Source: Denitromonas ohlonensis
GTDB lineage: Bacteria > Pseudomonadota > Gammaproteobacteria > Burkholderiales > Rhodocyclaceae
DNA length: 64,000 nucleotides
Reading direction: 5' to 3'
Assembly (NCBI RefSeq): GCF_007625205.1
Contig: NZ_VMNI01000006.1
Coordinates: forward strand, 62,001 to 126,000
Below the pieces are notes generated by a model that ran no database searches, had not been told where the DNA came from, and saw only the letters and a list, made by a program, of their open reading frames with translations. Both the position numbers and the translations under genes were made by a program. How positions within the stretch are numbered: the first letter of the stretch is position 1; every line of letters starts with the position of its first letter. Positions 44,401 to 54,056 of the stretch are shown in pieces.

Positions 44401-44783
44401 ACGACCGGGAAGCCTGTCCAGCGCCTTGCCAGTGCCGCGCCGGCCGCCGCTTGCAACACGGCCCCGACCGCCACAAAAAACGGCGCCACACTGCCTGATG
44501 CCGGCAAACCGGCTTGCCACAAGGCCACCAGATTGACCGCCAGCGCACCCAGCCCGATGGCCGGCAGCATGCGCAGCCCATAGAGCAACACGCCCGCCAA
44601 GGCGATACCGGCAGGCGGAAACAATGGCGCCACATAGCCGGGTGAAATGGCCATTTGAAGCGACAACACACCTGTCACCGAGTAAGCCAGAAACAACAGG
44701 ATGGCGTGCTTGAGCCAGGTTGGAGTCAGCATTGAGAAATGAGCAAGAACGTGCCTGAGAGATTGACGGAGTCTACGGCACAT
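41436..44783 (-). CDS. MASE1-CHASE-PAS-GGDEF-EAL c-di-GMP signalling protein
   Basis: 1115 aa from 44783; a second ATG at 44732 (1098 aa) is possible, neither having a good ribosome-binding site. Domains in order: MASE1 membrane sensor (about 25-225, eight helices), CHASE periplasmic sensor (about 230-480), a helix near 515, a PAS-like domain (about 560-680), GGDEF (about 690-850) and EAL (about 865-1105). The GGDEF motif is intact (ARLGGDEFVVLVP) with the inhibitory RxxD five residues before it (RDED). EAL is intact too (CEALLRWTS; DDFGTGYSSLAYLKRFP). It can therefore be both a cyclase and a phosphodiesterase. It could adjust the c-di-GMP that EpsG may sense, but that link is inference. Confidence 0.93.
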   Translation of the reverse strand: MCRRLRQSLRHVLAHFSMLTPTWLKHAILLFLAYSVTGVLSLQMAISPGYVAPLFPPAGIALAGVLLYGLRMLPAIGLGALAVNLVALWQAGLPASGSVAPFFVAVGAVLQAAAGAALARRWTGFPVVLDRARQIMAFLFLAGPISCLINASIGVGVLVLTGSLPMEEAAFSWWNWWAGDSLGVLICVPLIFVMLGRPRDAWAPRRRVVAPPMCFALLMMALLIFQVGSWEKQRLEDEFQRDVNALMGRIFTRVKDHLDALQALERMATVQRGADVQSFRLFSQPWFARYQGLRVMGWAPSVTEAERPAFMQRMRAELGEDFDIFERDDDGHALAVKPAPRYYPIVYAEPIAVNRAVIGLNPLGFGPARVALEQAERTGLPVATPPIRLQQETGDQLGVVIYQPVFDTELGQSPPKRLGMAYVALRLGDTVDAAIENRLSPHLRLCMSDLDPTQGPVRLYGPAGCERDLSAADGLNLADNFSFASRTWDVRVSALPGYASLQRGWVVWIALVTNLLAVGMLGAFLLLTSAHTLQVEGLVSKRTAQLAATSERLREQQVALARAQAIAQLGSWELDGASGLRCSDELCRLLGLAVDSPTDLASMLACVAEHDRHHLAEAIDRLRHAVGAATLDARFSRGGEAACIGHFQIESVSLPNGDLRVRGTVQDVTLARESEAHIQFLAHYDGLTQLPNRALWMRNTAQALNSAERHGDQLAVLFLDLDQFKTVNDSLGHPVGDLLLRAVADRLKSVLRDEDLLARLGGDEFVVLVPRLGQPEDAAAVARQITSALVSPFSIEGHELVVSASIGIALYPQDACDVDSLLKQADLAMYGAKDAGRNTYRFFEDRMNAQAYQRLMLETALRRAIERNELALHYQPQMGMPEGHVVGCEALLRWTSRDLGEVPPHRFIPVAETSGLILPIGDWVLREACRQQRQWASEGRPDVRVAINISAIQFRHAGFETRLKDILDETGADPAQIELEITESALMQAGSDIVDRLWGLRDMGFTLALDDFGTGYSSLAYLKRFPIHRLKIDRSFVKDLPDDAEDRAIASATMSLARDLGMAVVAEGVETAAQRDFLVAGGCRILQGYFYGKPVPARVFTDTWLSAEVETTKST

Positions 44784-44908
44784 CGTGGCGAATCTTGATC
44801 TAGATCCAGTACTGCGCCGGTCGCTTTGTGAGGACCGGCAGGCACCGCGAGTCGCGATGCAGGGGAGAGCCGCAAGCGTGCCAAATCCGTTACCATGCAG
44901 CTTTCAAT

Positions 44909-44924
44909 TCAAACGGTCGTTTGA
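44909..44924. promoter_or_regulatory. Fatty-acid-type operator at the dienoyl-CoA isomerase start
   Basis: TCAAACGGTCGTTTGA is a 16-bp palindrome (7-bp arms, GT centre). It ends two bases before the ATG at 44927, where the ribosome-binding site would lie, and no Shine-Dalgarno is seen. Same motif as 53246-53261 and 63576-63593, and partly 49365-49380. Probable binding site of the TetR regulators encoded at 53303 and/or 62813. Confidence 0.65.
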
Positions 44925-44926
44925 TT

Positions 44927-45748
44927 ATGACAAACCCTGATTTCGCCAATCTCTCGCTGTCGCTAGACAACGGCATTGCCCGCATCGCCTTCAACCGCCC
45001 CGACTGCGCCAACGCCCTGGATGCCGAGTTATGGGACGCCATGCGACGCGCCTTCCAGTGGGCGGACGACACCGATGCCGTGCGCGTGGTCGTGCTGGCC
45101 GGCGAGGGCAAGCACTTCTGCGCCGGCATCGACCTTGCCCTGCTCGCCGGCGTCCCGGCGCGCATCCGCCACGCCGACCCCGCGCGTGCCCAAGAGAAAC
45201 TGCGCCGCCTGATCCTCGACATGCAGGACTGCGTGAGCGCCATCGCCCGTTGCCGCAAACCGGTCATCGCCGCCATTCAGGGCGCCTGCATCGGCGGCGG
45301 GGTGGATATCGTCACCGCCTGCGACATGCGCTATGCCAGCGCCGAGGCGCGCTTTTCGGTGCGCGAGATCGACATGGCCATGGCGGCCGACGTCGGCACA
45401 CTGCAGCGCCTGCCACGCTTGATCCCCGACGGCATCGCGCGCGAACTGGCCTTCACCGGCCGGGAGTTCGGTGCGACCGAGGCGGCACAACTCGGCTTGG
45501 TCAATCGCGTGTTCGACACCCCCGAGGCCTTGTCCGCCGGGGTGGAGAAGATCGCACAGGCCATCACCGGCAAATCGCCCCTGGCCATCCGCGGCACCAA
45601 AGCGGTGATGGACTATAGCCGCGATCACAGCATCGAGGACGGCCTGCGCTTCGTCGCCAACTGGAACGCCAGCGCCCTGCTCACCCGTGACATGCAAGTC
45701 GCCGCCCAAGCCATGCAGACCCGCCAGGCCCCGCCGTTCGACGACTGA
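44927..45748 (+). CDS. Delta3,5-delta2,4-dienoyl-CoA isomerase (ECH1-like)
   Basis: 273 aa from the ATG at 44927. Crotonase with the ECH1 signature GACIGGGVDIVTACDMRYASAEARFSV and REIDMAMAADVGTLQRLP, in which the two acidic catalytic residues of rat ECH1 (Glu in the KEVD position, Asp in AADVG) are both present. It repositions double bonds when odd-position unsaturated fatty acids are degraded. Its promoter carries the palindrome shared with the fad genes 4-19 kb away. No Shine-Dalgarno; the transcript may be near-leaderless. Confidence 0.88.
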   Translation: MTNPDFANLSLSLDNGIARIAFNRPDCANALDAELWDAMRRAFQWADDTDAVRVVVLAGEGKHFCAGIDLALLAGVPARIRHADPARAQEKLRRLILDMQDCVSAIARCRKPVIAAIQGACIGGGVDIVTACDMRYASAEARFSVREIDMAMAADVGTLQRLPRLIPDGIARELAFTGREFGATEAAQLGLVNRVFDTPEALSAGVEKIAQAITGKSPLAIRGTKAVMDYSRDHSIEDGLRFVANWNASALLTRDMQVAAQAMQTRQAPPFDD

Positions 45749-45766
45749 ACATCATTGAAAGTCCCC

Positions 45767-45806
45767 ACCCACCGCCTATGCTTAGCTTAATGGCATAGGC
45801 GTGGGT
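45767..45806. terminator. Long hairpin between the isomerase and TIR-LCCL genes
   Basis: ACCCACC-GCCTATGC and GCATAGGC-GTGGGT pair over 14 bases with one unpaired C and an 11-base loop. It lies 18 bases after the isomerase stop and 50 bases before the next start. No T run follows, so it is either a factor-assisted terminator or a structure in the leader of the TIR-LCCL gene. Confidence 0.5.
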
Positions 45807-45843
45807 CCGGCCGGGCCCACAAGCCACCGCAGGACGGCCAGTT

Positions 45844-45852
45844 GGGGGGGGG
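45844..45852 (+). repeat. Run of nine G just before the TIR-LCCL start
   Basis: GGGGGGGGG followed by A serves as the purine-rich ribosome-binding sequence seven to fifteen bases before the TTG start at 45859. Homopolymers of this length are prone to slippage. Removing one G would bring an upstream GTG (45801) into frame with the protein, and adding one G would do so for the TTG at 45842. Confidence 0.5.
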
Positions 45853-45858
45853 ATCGCC

Positions 45859-47472
45859 TTGGGCAAAACGGCATTCATCAGCCACGCCTCCGAAGACGCC
45901 GCACGCGCCATGGAGGTGTGCATCGCGCTCGAAGCGCAAGGCGTGCCGTGCTGGATCGCGCCGCGCGACGTCACGCCGGGCCGTGACTACGCCTCCGAAA
46001 TTCTCGACGGCATCGCCGACAGCGCAGTGTTCGTGGTGCTGCTGTCGGCCGAGGCCAACGCATCGGGTTTCGTGCGGCGCGAGGTGGAACGCGCCGTCAG
46101 CAAGAACAAACCAGTGTTCCCCGTGCGCCTCGAAGATGTGGTGCCGTCCAAGGCGCTGGAGCTGTTCATCTCCTCGGCCCACTGGATCGATGCCTGGGCG
46201 GCACCACGCGAGGCGCACTGGCAGCGCCTGGCAGAGGTGATCCGAGAGGAGGCTGGCAGGCCGCCTCCTGGCCCCGTGCATGCCCCGACATCCGGCGGCC
46301 CGCCACCGGTCAAGAAGCGTGGCCCCCCGATCGTGCTGGCCGGGGTCGTTGCGGTGGCACTGCTCGGTGGCCTCGGCTGGTGGCTGTCGCGCGCCCCGAC
46401 ACCGCCGACGACCGCTCCCCTTTCTGCAGCGAAGCACGACACGCCCTCGGCCGACACACCGCCCGTCGACGAGCCGGCAGCACACACTCCATCGACCGCG
46501 GCGCCCGCTCCCAAGGCGAGCGCCCCTTCGCCCGCCATGGCGGCCTCCGCGTCCGACGCCGGCCCCTGCCCGCAGCGCCTGTCGGTCAATCCCGCGCTGG
46601 AGACGCCCTTCGCCTGCCACTGCAGCGCCGAGGCCACACGCGACGGCACGGTGTGGGGCACCGACAGCTACACCGTCGACTCGACCCTGTGCGCCGCGGC
46701 CGTACATGCCGGCGTGATCGGCCGCGAGGGCGGCACGGTCACGGCGCTGCGCGAGGCGGGGCGCGACATCTACATCGGCACCGCACGCCACGGCATCGCC
46801 AGCTACGACTACGGCCGCAATGCCCGCAGCCTGCGCTTTGCCGGCGCGCCGGCGCCGACACCCGGCCCTGAACCCTGCCCCCAGCGGCTGTCGATCAACC
46901 CCGATCTGCCGCTGCCCTACACGTGCCACTGCACGGCCGGGGCGATACGCGAGGGCGCTGTCTGGGGGACGGATGTCTATACACGCGACTCCAACCTGTG
47001 TGGCGCAGCGGCCCATGCCGGCGCGGTCGGACGCGAGGGCGGCGACGTCACTGCGCGCGATGCACCGGGGCGCGATCTGTACATCGGTACCTCGCGCCAC
47101 GGCATCGGCAGCAACGACTACGGCCGCTACGCCCACAGCATCCGTTTCGACAGCATAGCGGTCGCGACCGGGCCGGAACCCTGCCCGCAACGCCTGTCGA
47201 TCAACCCTGATCTGCCCACGCCCTTCACCTGTGTCTGTAGCGCCGAGGCCGTCCGCAGCGGCACGGTGTGGGGCACCGATGTGTATACCGGCGACTCCGG
47301 CCTGTGCAGCGCGGCCGCCCATGCCGGCGCGGTGGCTCGCTCCGGCGGCCCCATCACGGTCTATCGCGAGGCCGGGCGCGAGCTGTATGTGGGCAGCCAG
47401 CGCAACGGCATCAGCAGCGGCGATTACGGCCACTATGCCAGCAGCCTCCGCTTCCTGATCCGGACCTTCTGA
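45859..47472 (+). CDS. TIR domain, transmembrane segment and three LCCL domains
   Basis: 537 aa; start TTG (no ATG or GTG in frame after the preceding stop). Residues 1-130 are a TIR_2-type domain: KTAFISHASEDAARAMEV, VPCWIAPRDVTPGRDYASEI and FVRREVERAVSKNKPVFPV, with Glu75 at the position of the catalytic Glu of NAD-cleaving TIRs. A helix at 156-176 is followed by a Pro/Ala/Thr-rich linker to 235. Three LCCL-type repeats of about 90 residues follow at 237-327, 340-430 and 442-532. Each has CPQRLS, a CxC pair, VWGTDxYT, SxLCxAAxHAGxx and a Y-x-G-[ST]-x-R-[HN]-G-I block. The N-terminus should be cytoplasmic and the LCCL part periplasmic. Flanked by unrelated metabolic genes, with terminator-like hairpins on both sides. 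Function unknown; I infer an envelope sensor with a cytosolic TIR output. Confidence 0.85.
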   Translation: MGKTAFISHASEDAARAMEVCIALEAQGVPCWIAPRDVTPGRDYASEILDGIADSAVFVVLLSAEANASGFVRREVERAVSKNKPVFPVRLEDVVPSKALELFISSAHWIDAWAAPREAHWQRLAEVIREEAGRPPPGPVHAPTSGGPPPVKKRGPPIVLAGVVAVALLGGLGWWLSRAPTPPTTAPLSAAKHDTPSADTPPVDEPAAHTPSTAAPAPKASAPSPAMAASASDAGPCPQRLSVNPALETPFACHCSAEATRDGTVWGTDSYTVDSTLCAAAVHAGVIGREGGTVTALREAGRDIYIGTARHGIASYDYGRNARSLRFAGAPAPTPGPEPCPQRLSINPDLPLPYTCHCTAGAIREGAVWGTDVYTRDSNLCGAAAHAGAVGREGGDVTARDAPGRDLYIGTSRHGIGSNDYGRYAHSIRFDSIAVATGPEPCPQRLSINPDLPTPFTCVCSAEAVRSGTVWGTDVYTGDSGLCSAAAHAGAVARSGGPITVYREAGRELYVGSQRNGISSGDYGHYASSLRFLIRTF

Positions 47473-47478
47473 ACGCCG

Positions 47479-47501
47479 ACGGCCCGCACTTGGCGGGCCG
47501 T
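47479..47501. terminator. Bidirectional hairpin between convergent genes
   Basis: ACGGCCCGC-ACTTG-GCGGGCCGT, a perfect 9-bp stem, is located six bases after the TIR-LCCL stop and 28 bases after the acyl-CoA dehydrogenase stop on the other strand. Confidence 0.7.
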
Positions 47502-47529
47502 CTATCGTCTGCGCAGGCAGGACGTAAGC

Positions 47530-49320
47530 TCAGAACCAGTCTTCCTCCATCGCCATCAGCGGTTCCACACCGGCTCGCGCGGTACGGATCAGCGACGCCG
47601 TCTCGGGTAGCAGCTTGGCAAAGTAGAAGCGCGCCGTGACCAACTTGGCGGCGTAGAAGCGATCGCCGCTTTCCACCTTGTCGAGCGCTACGCGGGCCAT
47701 GCGTGCCCACAGGTAGGCGAACACCAGGTGACCGACCACGCGCAGGTAATCGACCGCGGCGGCACCGACTTCCTCGGGGTTGCTCATCGCCTTCATGCCG
47801 ACTTCGGCGGTGAGCTTGGTCACTTTTTCGCCCAAATCAGCCAGCGGCAGCAGGAACTCCTGCATGCGCGCGTCCTGCATGTTAGCCAGGGCGAACTGCT
47901 GAATCTCGGCGCCGAACTTCTTCAGCGCCGCGCCCTGATCGCCGAGCACCTTGCGGCCGAGCAGGTCGAGCGACTGGATGGTGTTGGTGCCTTCGTAGAT
48001 CATGTTGATGCGGTTGTCGCGCACGTACTGCTCCATGCCCCACTCGCGGATGAAGCCATGGCCGCCGAAAACCTGCATGCAGTGCGAGGTGGCCAGCCAG
48101 CCGTTGTCGGTGAGGAAGGCTTTGACGATGGGCGTCAGCAAGGCGATGGTTTCGCCGGCGTTGCGGCGCACCTCGGCGTCGTCGGTGTTCTGCTCGCGGT
48201 CGATCAACAGCGCGATGTACATGCCCAGCGCCCGACCGCCCTCAGCGTAGGCGCGGGCGGTGAGCAGCATCTTGCGCACATCGGGGTGCACGATGATCGG
48301 GTCGGCGGCCTTGTCCTTGGCCTTGGCGCCGGACAGCGCACGGCTCTGGCCGCGCTCCTTGGCGTAGGCGGCGGCGTTCTGGTAGGCCACTTCGGTCAGG
48401 CCGAGCGACTGCATGCCGACACCGAGGCGGGCGGCGTTCATCATCACGAACATGGCGGCCAGGCCCTTGTGGGGCTCGCCCACCAGGGTGCCGACAGCGC
48501 CGTCGAGCACCATCTGACAGGTGGAGTTGCCGTGGATACCCATCTTGTGTTCGATGGCGCCGCAGTAGATGCCGTTGCGCTCGCCCACGCTGCCGTCGGC
48601 GTTCACATGGAACTTGGGCACGATGAACAGCGAGATGCCACGGCTGCCGGCGGGGGCGTCGGGCAGGCGGGCCAGCACCAGGTGGATGATGTTCTCGGCC
48701 ATGTCGTGCTCGCCGGAGGAGATGAAGATCTTCTCGCCGGTGATGCGGTAGCTGCCATCGCCCTGCGGCTCGGCCTTGCTGCGCAGCAGGCCGAGGTCGG
48801 TGCCGGCATGCGGCTCGGTCAGGCACATGGTGCCGGTCCACTCACCGCTGGTGAGCTTGGGCAGGTAGGTGGCTTTTTGCTCGGGCGTGCCGTGCGCACG
48901 CAAGGCATCGTAGGCGCCGTGGGTCAGGCCCGGGTACATGGTCCACGCCTGGTTGGCGCTGTTGAGCATTTCGTAGAAGGCCTGGTTCAACGTCACCGGC
49001 AGGCCCTGGCCGCCGTAGTCGGGGTCGCAGGACAGCGCCGCCCAGCCGCCATCGACAAACTGACGATAGGCGTCGGCAAAGCCCGGCGGGGTGGTCACGG
49101 CATGGGTTTGCGTATCCAGCGTGCAGCCGATCTCGTCGCCCTCGCGGTTGAGCGGGAAGAGCACTTCGGACGCAAACTTGCCGCCCTCGTCGAGCACCGC
49201 GTTGATGGTGTCCACATCCAGCTCGGCATGGGCCGGCATGGTCTTGAAGGCCTCCTCGACCTTGAGCACTTCGTGCAGGACGAATTGCATGTCACGCAGG
49301 GGCGGGGTGTATTGACTCAT
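47530..49320 (-). CDS. Acyl-CoA dehydrogenase with C-terminal extension
   Basis: 596 aa from the ATG at 49320 (GAGGAGATCGCG upstream). It belongs to the long acyl-CoA dehydrogenase type with an extra C-terminal domain (start MSQYTPPLRDMQFVLHEVL). Features: GTMCLTEPHAGTDLGLL (FAD/substrate loop), EHKMGIHGNSTCQMVLDGA, CMQVFGGHGFIREWGMEQYVRDNRI and the catalytic Glu in MIYEGTNTIQSLDLLGRK. Introduces the trans-2 double bond of acyl-CoA. Last gene of the fadB2-thiolase-dehydrogenase cluster but with its own palindrome at 49365. Confidence 0.92.
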   Translation of the reverse strand: MSQYTPPLRDMQFVLHEVLKVEEAFKTMPAHAELDVDTINAVLDEGGKFASEVLFPLNREGDEIGCTLDTQTHAVTTPPGFADAYRQFVDGGWAALSCDPDYGGQGLPVTLNQAFYEMLNSANQAWTMYPGLTHGAYDALRAHGTPEQKATYLPKLTSGEWTGTMCLTEPHAGTDLGLLRSKAEPQGDGSYRITGEKIFISSGEHDMAENIIHLVLARLPDAPAGSRGISLFIVPKFHVNADGSVGERNGIYCGAIEHKMGIHGNSTCQMVLDGAVGTLVGEPHKGLAAMFVMMNAARLGVGMQSLGLTEVAYQNAAAYAKERGQSRALSGAKAKDKAADPIIVHPDVRKMLLTARAYAEGGRALGMYIALLIDREQNTDDAEVRRNAGETIALLTPIVKAFLTDNGWLATSHCMQVFGGHGFIREWGMEQYVRDNRINMIYEGTNTIQSLDLLGRKVLGDQGAALKKFGAEIQQFALANMQDARMQEFLLPLADLGEKVTKLTAEVGMKAMSNPEEVGAAAVDYLRVVGHLVFAYLWARMARVALDKVESGDRFYAAKLVTARFYFAKLLPETASLIRTARAGVEPLMAMEEDWF

Positions 49321-49364
49321 CGCGATCTCCTCAATGCGGCGGCCTCTTTCGTGCCGCGCTCGAA

Positions 49365-49380
49365 CCGAACGTTCGTACGT
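49365..49380. promoter_or_regulatory. Diverged fatty-acid-type operator before the acyl-CoA dehydrogenase
   Basis: CCGAACGTTCGTACGT keeps the core GAACGTTCGT of the sites at 53246 and 63576 but the outer arms differ. It lies 45 bases upstream of the ATG, between the thiolase stop and the dehydrogenase start, so this gene may also have its own regulated promoter. Confidence 0.45.
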
Positions 49381-49442
49381 TTTTAGAAGCAAAAAAATGG
49401 GCGGGTGAAAGGCGCCGACGCCACGCGCCGGCGCCTGCAGAC

Positions 49443-50639
49443 TTACACGCGCTCGAAGATGCCGGCCGCGCCCATGCCGGTGCCGATGCACATGGTGACC
49501 ATGCCGTACTTGACGGAGGAGTCACGCTGCATGGCGCTCATGATGGTGGCGGTGCGGATCGCACCGGTCGCGCCCAGCGGATGGCCCAGCGCGATGGCGC
49601 CGCCGAGCGGGTTCACCTTGGCCGGATCGAGATCGAGCTGACGCATCACCGCCAGCGACTGCGCGGCGAAGGCTTCGTTCAGCTCGATCCAGTCCAGCTG
49701 CGACTGCGTCAGGCCACCGGCCTTGAGCGCCCGCGGAATGGCTTCGATCGGGCCGATGCCCATGATATGCGGCGGCACACCGGCGACCGAGAAGCTGACG
49801 AAGCGGGCGATCGGCGTCACGCCATAGCGCTTGACCGCCGCCTCGCTCATCAGCAGCACGGCGCCGGCGCCGTCGGACATCTGCGAGCTGTTGCCGGCGG
49901 TGACCGAGCCGCGCGCGGCGAACACCGGGCGCAGCTTGCCGAGCTTTTCGAGCGCGGCATCGGCACGCGGGCCTTCGTCGGTGTCGCACAGCGACTCGAT
50001 CACGCGGACCGTGCCGCCCTCGCCCGGCACATGAGTGCGCACGGTGTAGGGGGTGATCTCGTCCCTGAAGTGGCCGGCGGCAATCGCCGCGCAGGCGCGC
50101 TGGTTGGACTGCAGGGCGAAGGCGTCCTGGTCCTCGCGGCTGACCTGCCACTGCTCGGCGACCTTCTCGGCGGTCAGACCCATGCCGAAGGCGATGCCGA
50201 AGTTCTCTTCCTTGGCGAAGATGGCCGGGTTGAGGCTCACCTTGTTGCCCATGATCTGCGGCATCACGCTCATCGACTCGGTGCCGGCGGCGATCATCAC
50301 ATCGGCCTGGCCGAGGCGGATCTGGTTGGCGGCGTCGGACACCGCCTGGATGCCCGAGGCGCAGAAGCGGTTGGTGGTCACGCCGGGCACGGTGTCGGGC
50401 AGGCCGGCCAGCAGCAGGCCGATACGGGCCACGTTCATGCCCTGCTCGGCTTCGGGCATGGCGCAGCCGACGATCACGTCGCCGATCTCCGAGGCATCCA
50501 GCCCCGGCACCTTGTCGACCACGGCGCGCAGCACATGCGCGAGCATGTCGTCGGGGCGCACGTTGCGGAACATGCCGTTGCGCTTGGCCACCGGGGTGCG
50601 GGTGGCGGCGACGATGTAGGCTTCTTGAATCTGTTTCAT
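49443..50639 (-). CDS. fadA: Acetyl-CoA C-acyltransferase (3-ketoacyl-CoA thiolase)
   Basis: 398 aa. Thiolase with the nucleophile Cys in VTTNRFCASGIQAVSDAANQIRLG, His in LNEAFAAQSLAVM (NEAF) and GGAIALGHPLGATGAIRTAT, and the second Cys in VTMCIGTGMGAAGIFE. Cleaves 3-ketoacyl-CoA to acetyl-CoA and a shortened acyl-CoA. 13 bases downstream of the multifunctional HAD/crotonase gene. Symbol assigned by operon position; an acetoacetyl-CoA thiolase is the alternative. Confidence 0.93.
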   Translation of the reverse strand: MKQIQEAYIVAATRTPVAKRNGMFRNVRPDDMLAHVLRAVVDKVPGLDASEIGDVIVGCAMPEAEQGMNVARIGLLLAGLPDTVPGVTTNRFCASGIQAVSDAANQIRLGQADVMIAAGTESMSVMPQIMGNKVSLNPAIFAKEENFGIAFGMGLTAEKVAEQWQVSREDQDAFALQSNQRACAAIAAGHFRDEITPYTVRTHVPGEGGTVRVIESLCDTDEGPRADAALEKLGKLRPVFAARGSVTAGNSSQMSDGAGAVLLMSEAAVKRYGVTPIARFVSFSVAGVPPHIMGIGPIEAIPRALKAGGLTQSQLDWIELNEAFAAQSLAVMRQLDLDPAKVNPLGGAIALGHPLGATGAIRTATIMSAMQRDSSVKYGMVTMCIGTGMGAAGIFERV

Positions 50640-50652
50640 CTGTGTCTCCCGA

Positions 50653-53034
<2,382 letters not shown>

Positions 53035-53245
53035 ATGCTCCTCCTGTCACTTCCGTGAGTACGTTGGCCGGCTTTGCCGGCAGCAGGGCGGTGTTGTCGC
53101 GAGGCTCCGCGGCGGCTGCCGAGGTGCATCACCAACCCGCACTATTCTTTTGCCGAGGCGTTCAATATGGTCCGCTTCGGCGGTCTTTTCCACCTGCCTG
53201 AAAGACACCTGTTCAGGCAGTTCATTCCCGACTCAATAAAATAGA

Positions 53246-53261
53246 TCGAACGTTCGTTTGA
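53246..53261. promoter_or_regulatory. Fatty-acid-type operator upstream of the FadN-like gene
   Basis: TCGAACGTTCGTTTGA, one mismatch from a perfect copy of the 63576 site (left arm TCGAACG instead of TCAAACG). It lies between the TetR gene (stop 53303) and the dehydrogenase gene (start 53034), close to an AT-rich stretch at 53262-53280 that could be a promoter. Leader of about 200 bases if transcription starts here. Confidence 0.65.
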
Positions 53262-53302
53262 ATTTTAACTAAAAAAAATGGTTTGGCAAGACCTCTCGAA
53301 CA

Positions 53303-53995
53303 TCATGTGCCCAGGGCGACTGCCAAAGCCCCCGCCGCAGGCGACACATCAGCCGATGGCGCATTGAAGCCCGCCACGATAAAAGGCATCAGCCGACGCA
53401 ACATCGCCTCGGGACACCCCGCTTCCTCCAGCGCATAGATCTCGGTCATGCGCATCACGTCCTTGCCCGCCATTGCGTAGGCGACCATGCCGACAAAGAA
53501 GTACATCCGCCAGACCACGTCCGCCTCGGACAATGCCGGCAAGGCGCGCATGAAAGCGCACTTGTAGCGCTCCACCGCCTCGGCATATTCGGTGGGAAAG
53601 AAATCCTCCACCCCGGCCTCGGGCTCATAAAAAGCCCGGCCGATCATCTGCTTGAACACCGCGCCGGAGATAGTGCCCTTACGGGTCAGGCGCAGTGCAG
53701 ACGAGATGAACGCCTCAACCAGCACGTCCACCGGAACCGGCGCACCACCCGCCTGCGCCTCCAGGCGATCGAGATAGCCCACCCGGCTGGTATCACGCTG
53801 GCCCAACGCCCGAGCATACACAGCCTCCATCAAGCCCTTCTTGGAGCCGAAGTGATAGCTCACCATCGCCAGCGGCACGCCGGCTTCGGTGGTGATCTTG
53901 CGTAGCGACGTCGCAGCAAAGCCGTGTTCGGTGAACAGATGCTCAGCCGCGTCGAGCAGGCGGGTTTTGGCGTCAGTGGTATCGCTGCGGGTCAT
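53303..53995 (-). CDS. TetR/AcrR family regulator, fatty-acid type (copy 1)
   Basis: 230 aa. HTH: TRLLDAAEHLFTEHGFAATSLRKITTEAGVPLAMVSYHFGSKKGLMEAV. The C-terminal ligand domain resembles that of the second TetR at 62813-63505 in layout (IGRAFYEPE/LGRTYTEPN; YAEAVERYKCAFMRALP/YAEVVQRFMNALYRALP), so the two are paralogues. PsrA/FadP-like regulators of this type repress beta-oxidation genes until acyl-CoA or free fatty acid binds. Between fadL (terminator at 54014) and the FadN-like gene. Confidence 0.88.
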   Translation of the reverse strand: MTRSDTTDAKTRLLDAAEHLFTEHGFAATSLRKITTEAGVPLAMVSYHFGSKKGLMEAVYARALGQRDTSRVGYLDRLEAQAGGAPVPVDVLVEAFISSALRLTRKGTISGAVFKQMIGRAFYEPEAGVEDFFPTEYAEAVERYKCAFMRALPALSEADVVWRMYFFVGMVAYAMAGKDVMRMTEIYALEEAGCPEAMLRRLMPFIVAGFNAPSADVSPAAGALAVALGT

Positions 53996-54013
53996 GTTCG
54001 TATCAAGGCAAAG

Positions 54014-54040
54014 AAAAACGGCGCGGCTATCGCCGCGCCG
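54014..54040 (-). terminator. Intrinsic terminator of fadL
   Basis: On the minus strand CGGCGCGGC-GATA-GCCGCGCCG is followed by TTTTTC: a perfect 9-bp stem with a T run. It starts 16 bases after the fadL stop and separates the fadE-fadL genes from the TetR gene downstream. Confidence 0.85.
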
Positions 54041-54056
54041 CTCGATCCGGTGAGGA

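Noticed and set aside
45787-47433. 548-codon open frame opposite the TIR-LCCL gene
   Set aside because: Antisense shadow of the LCCL repeats; periodic Ala/Gly/Arg composition, no ribosome-binding site or recognisable domain, while the plus strand encodes clear TIR and LCCL domains.
45859-47472. Assignment of the TIR protein to a known defence system such as Thoeris
   Set aside because: No ThsA-like, SIR2-like or other partner gene is adjacent; the flanking genes are fatty-acid enzymes and both sides are closed by hairpins.
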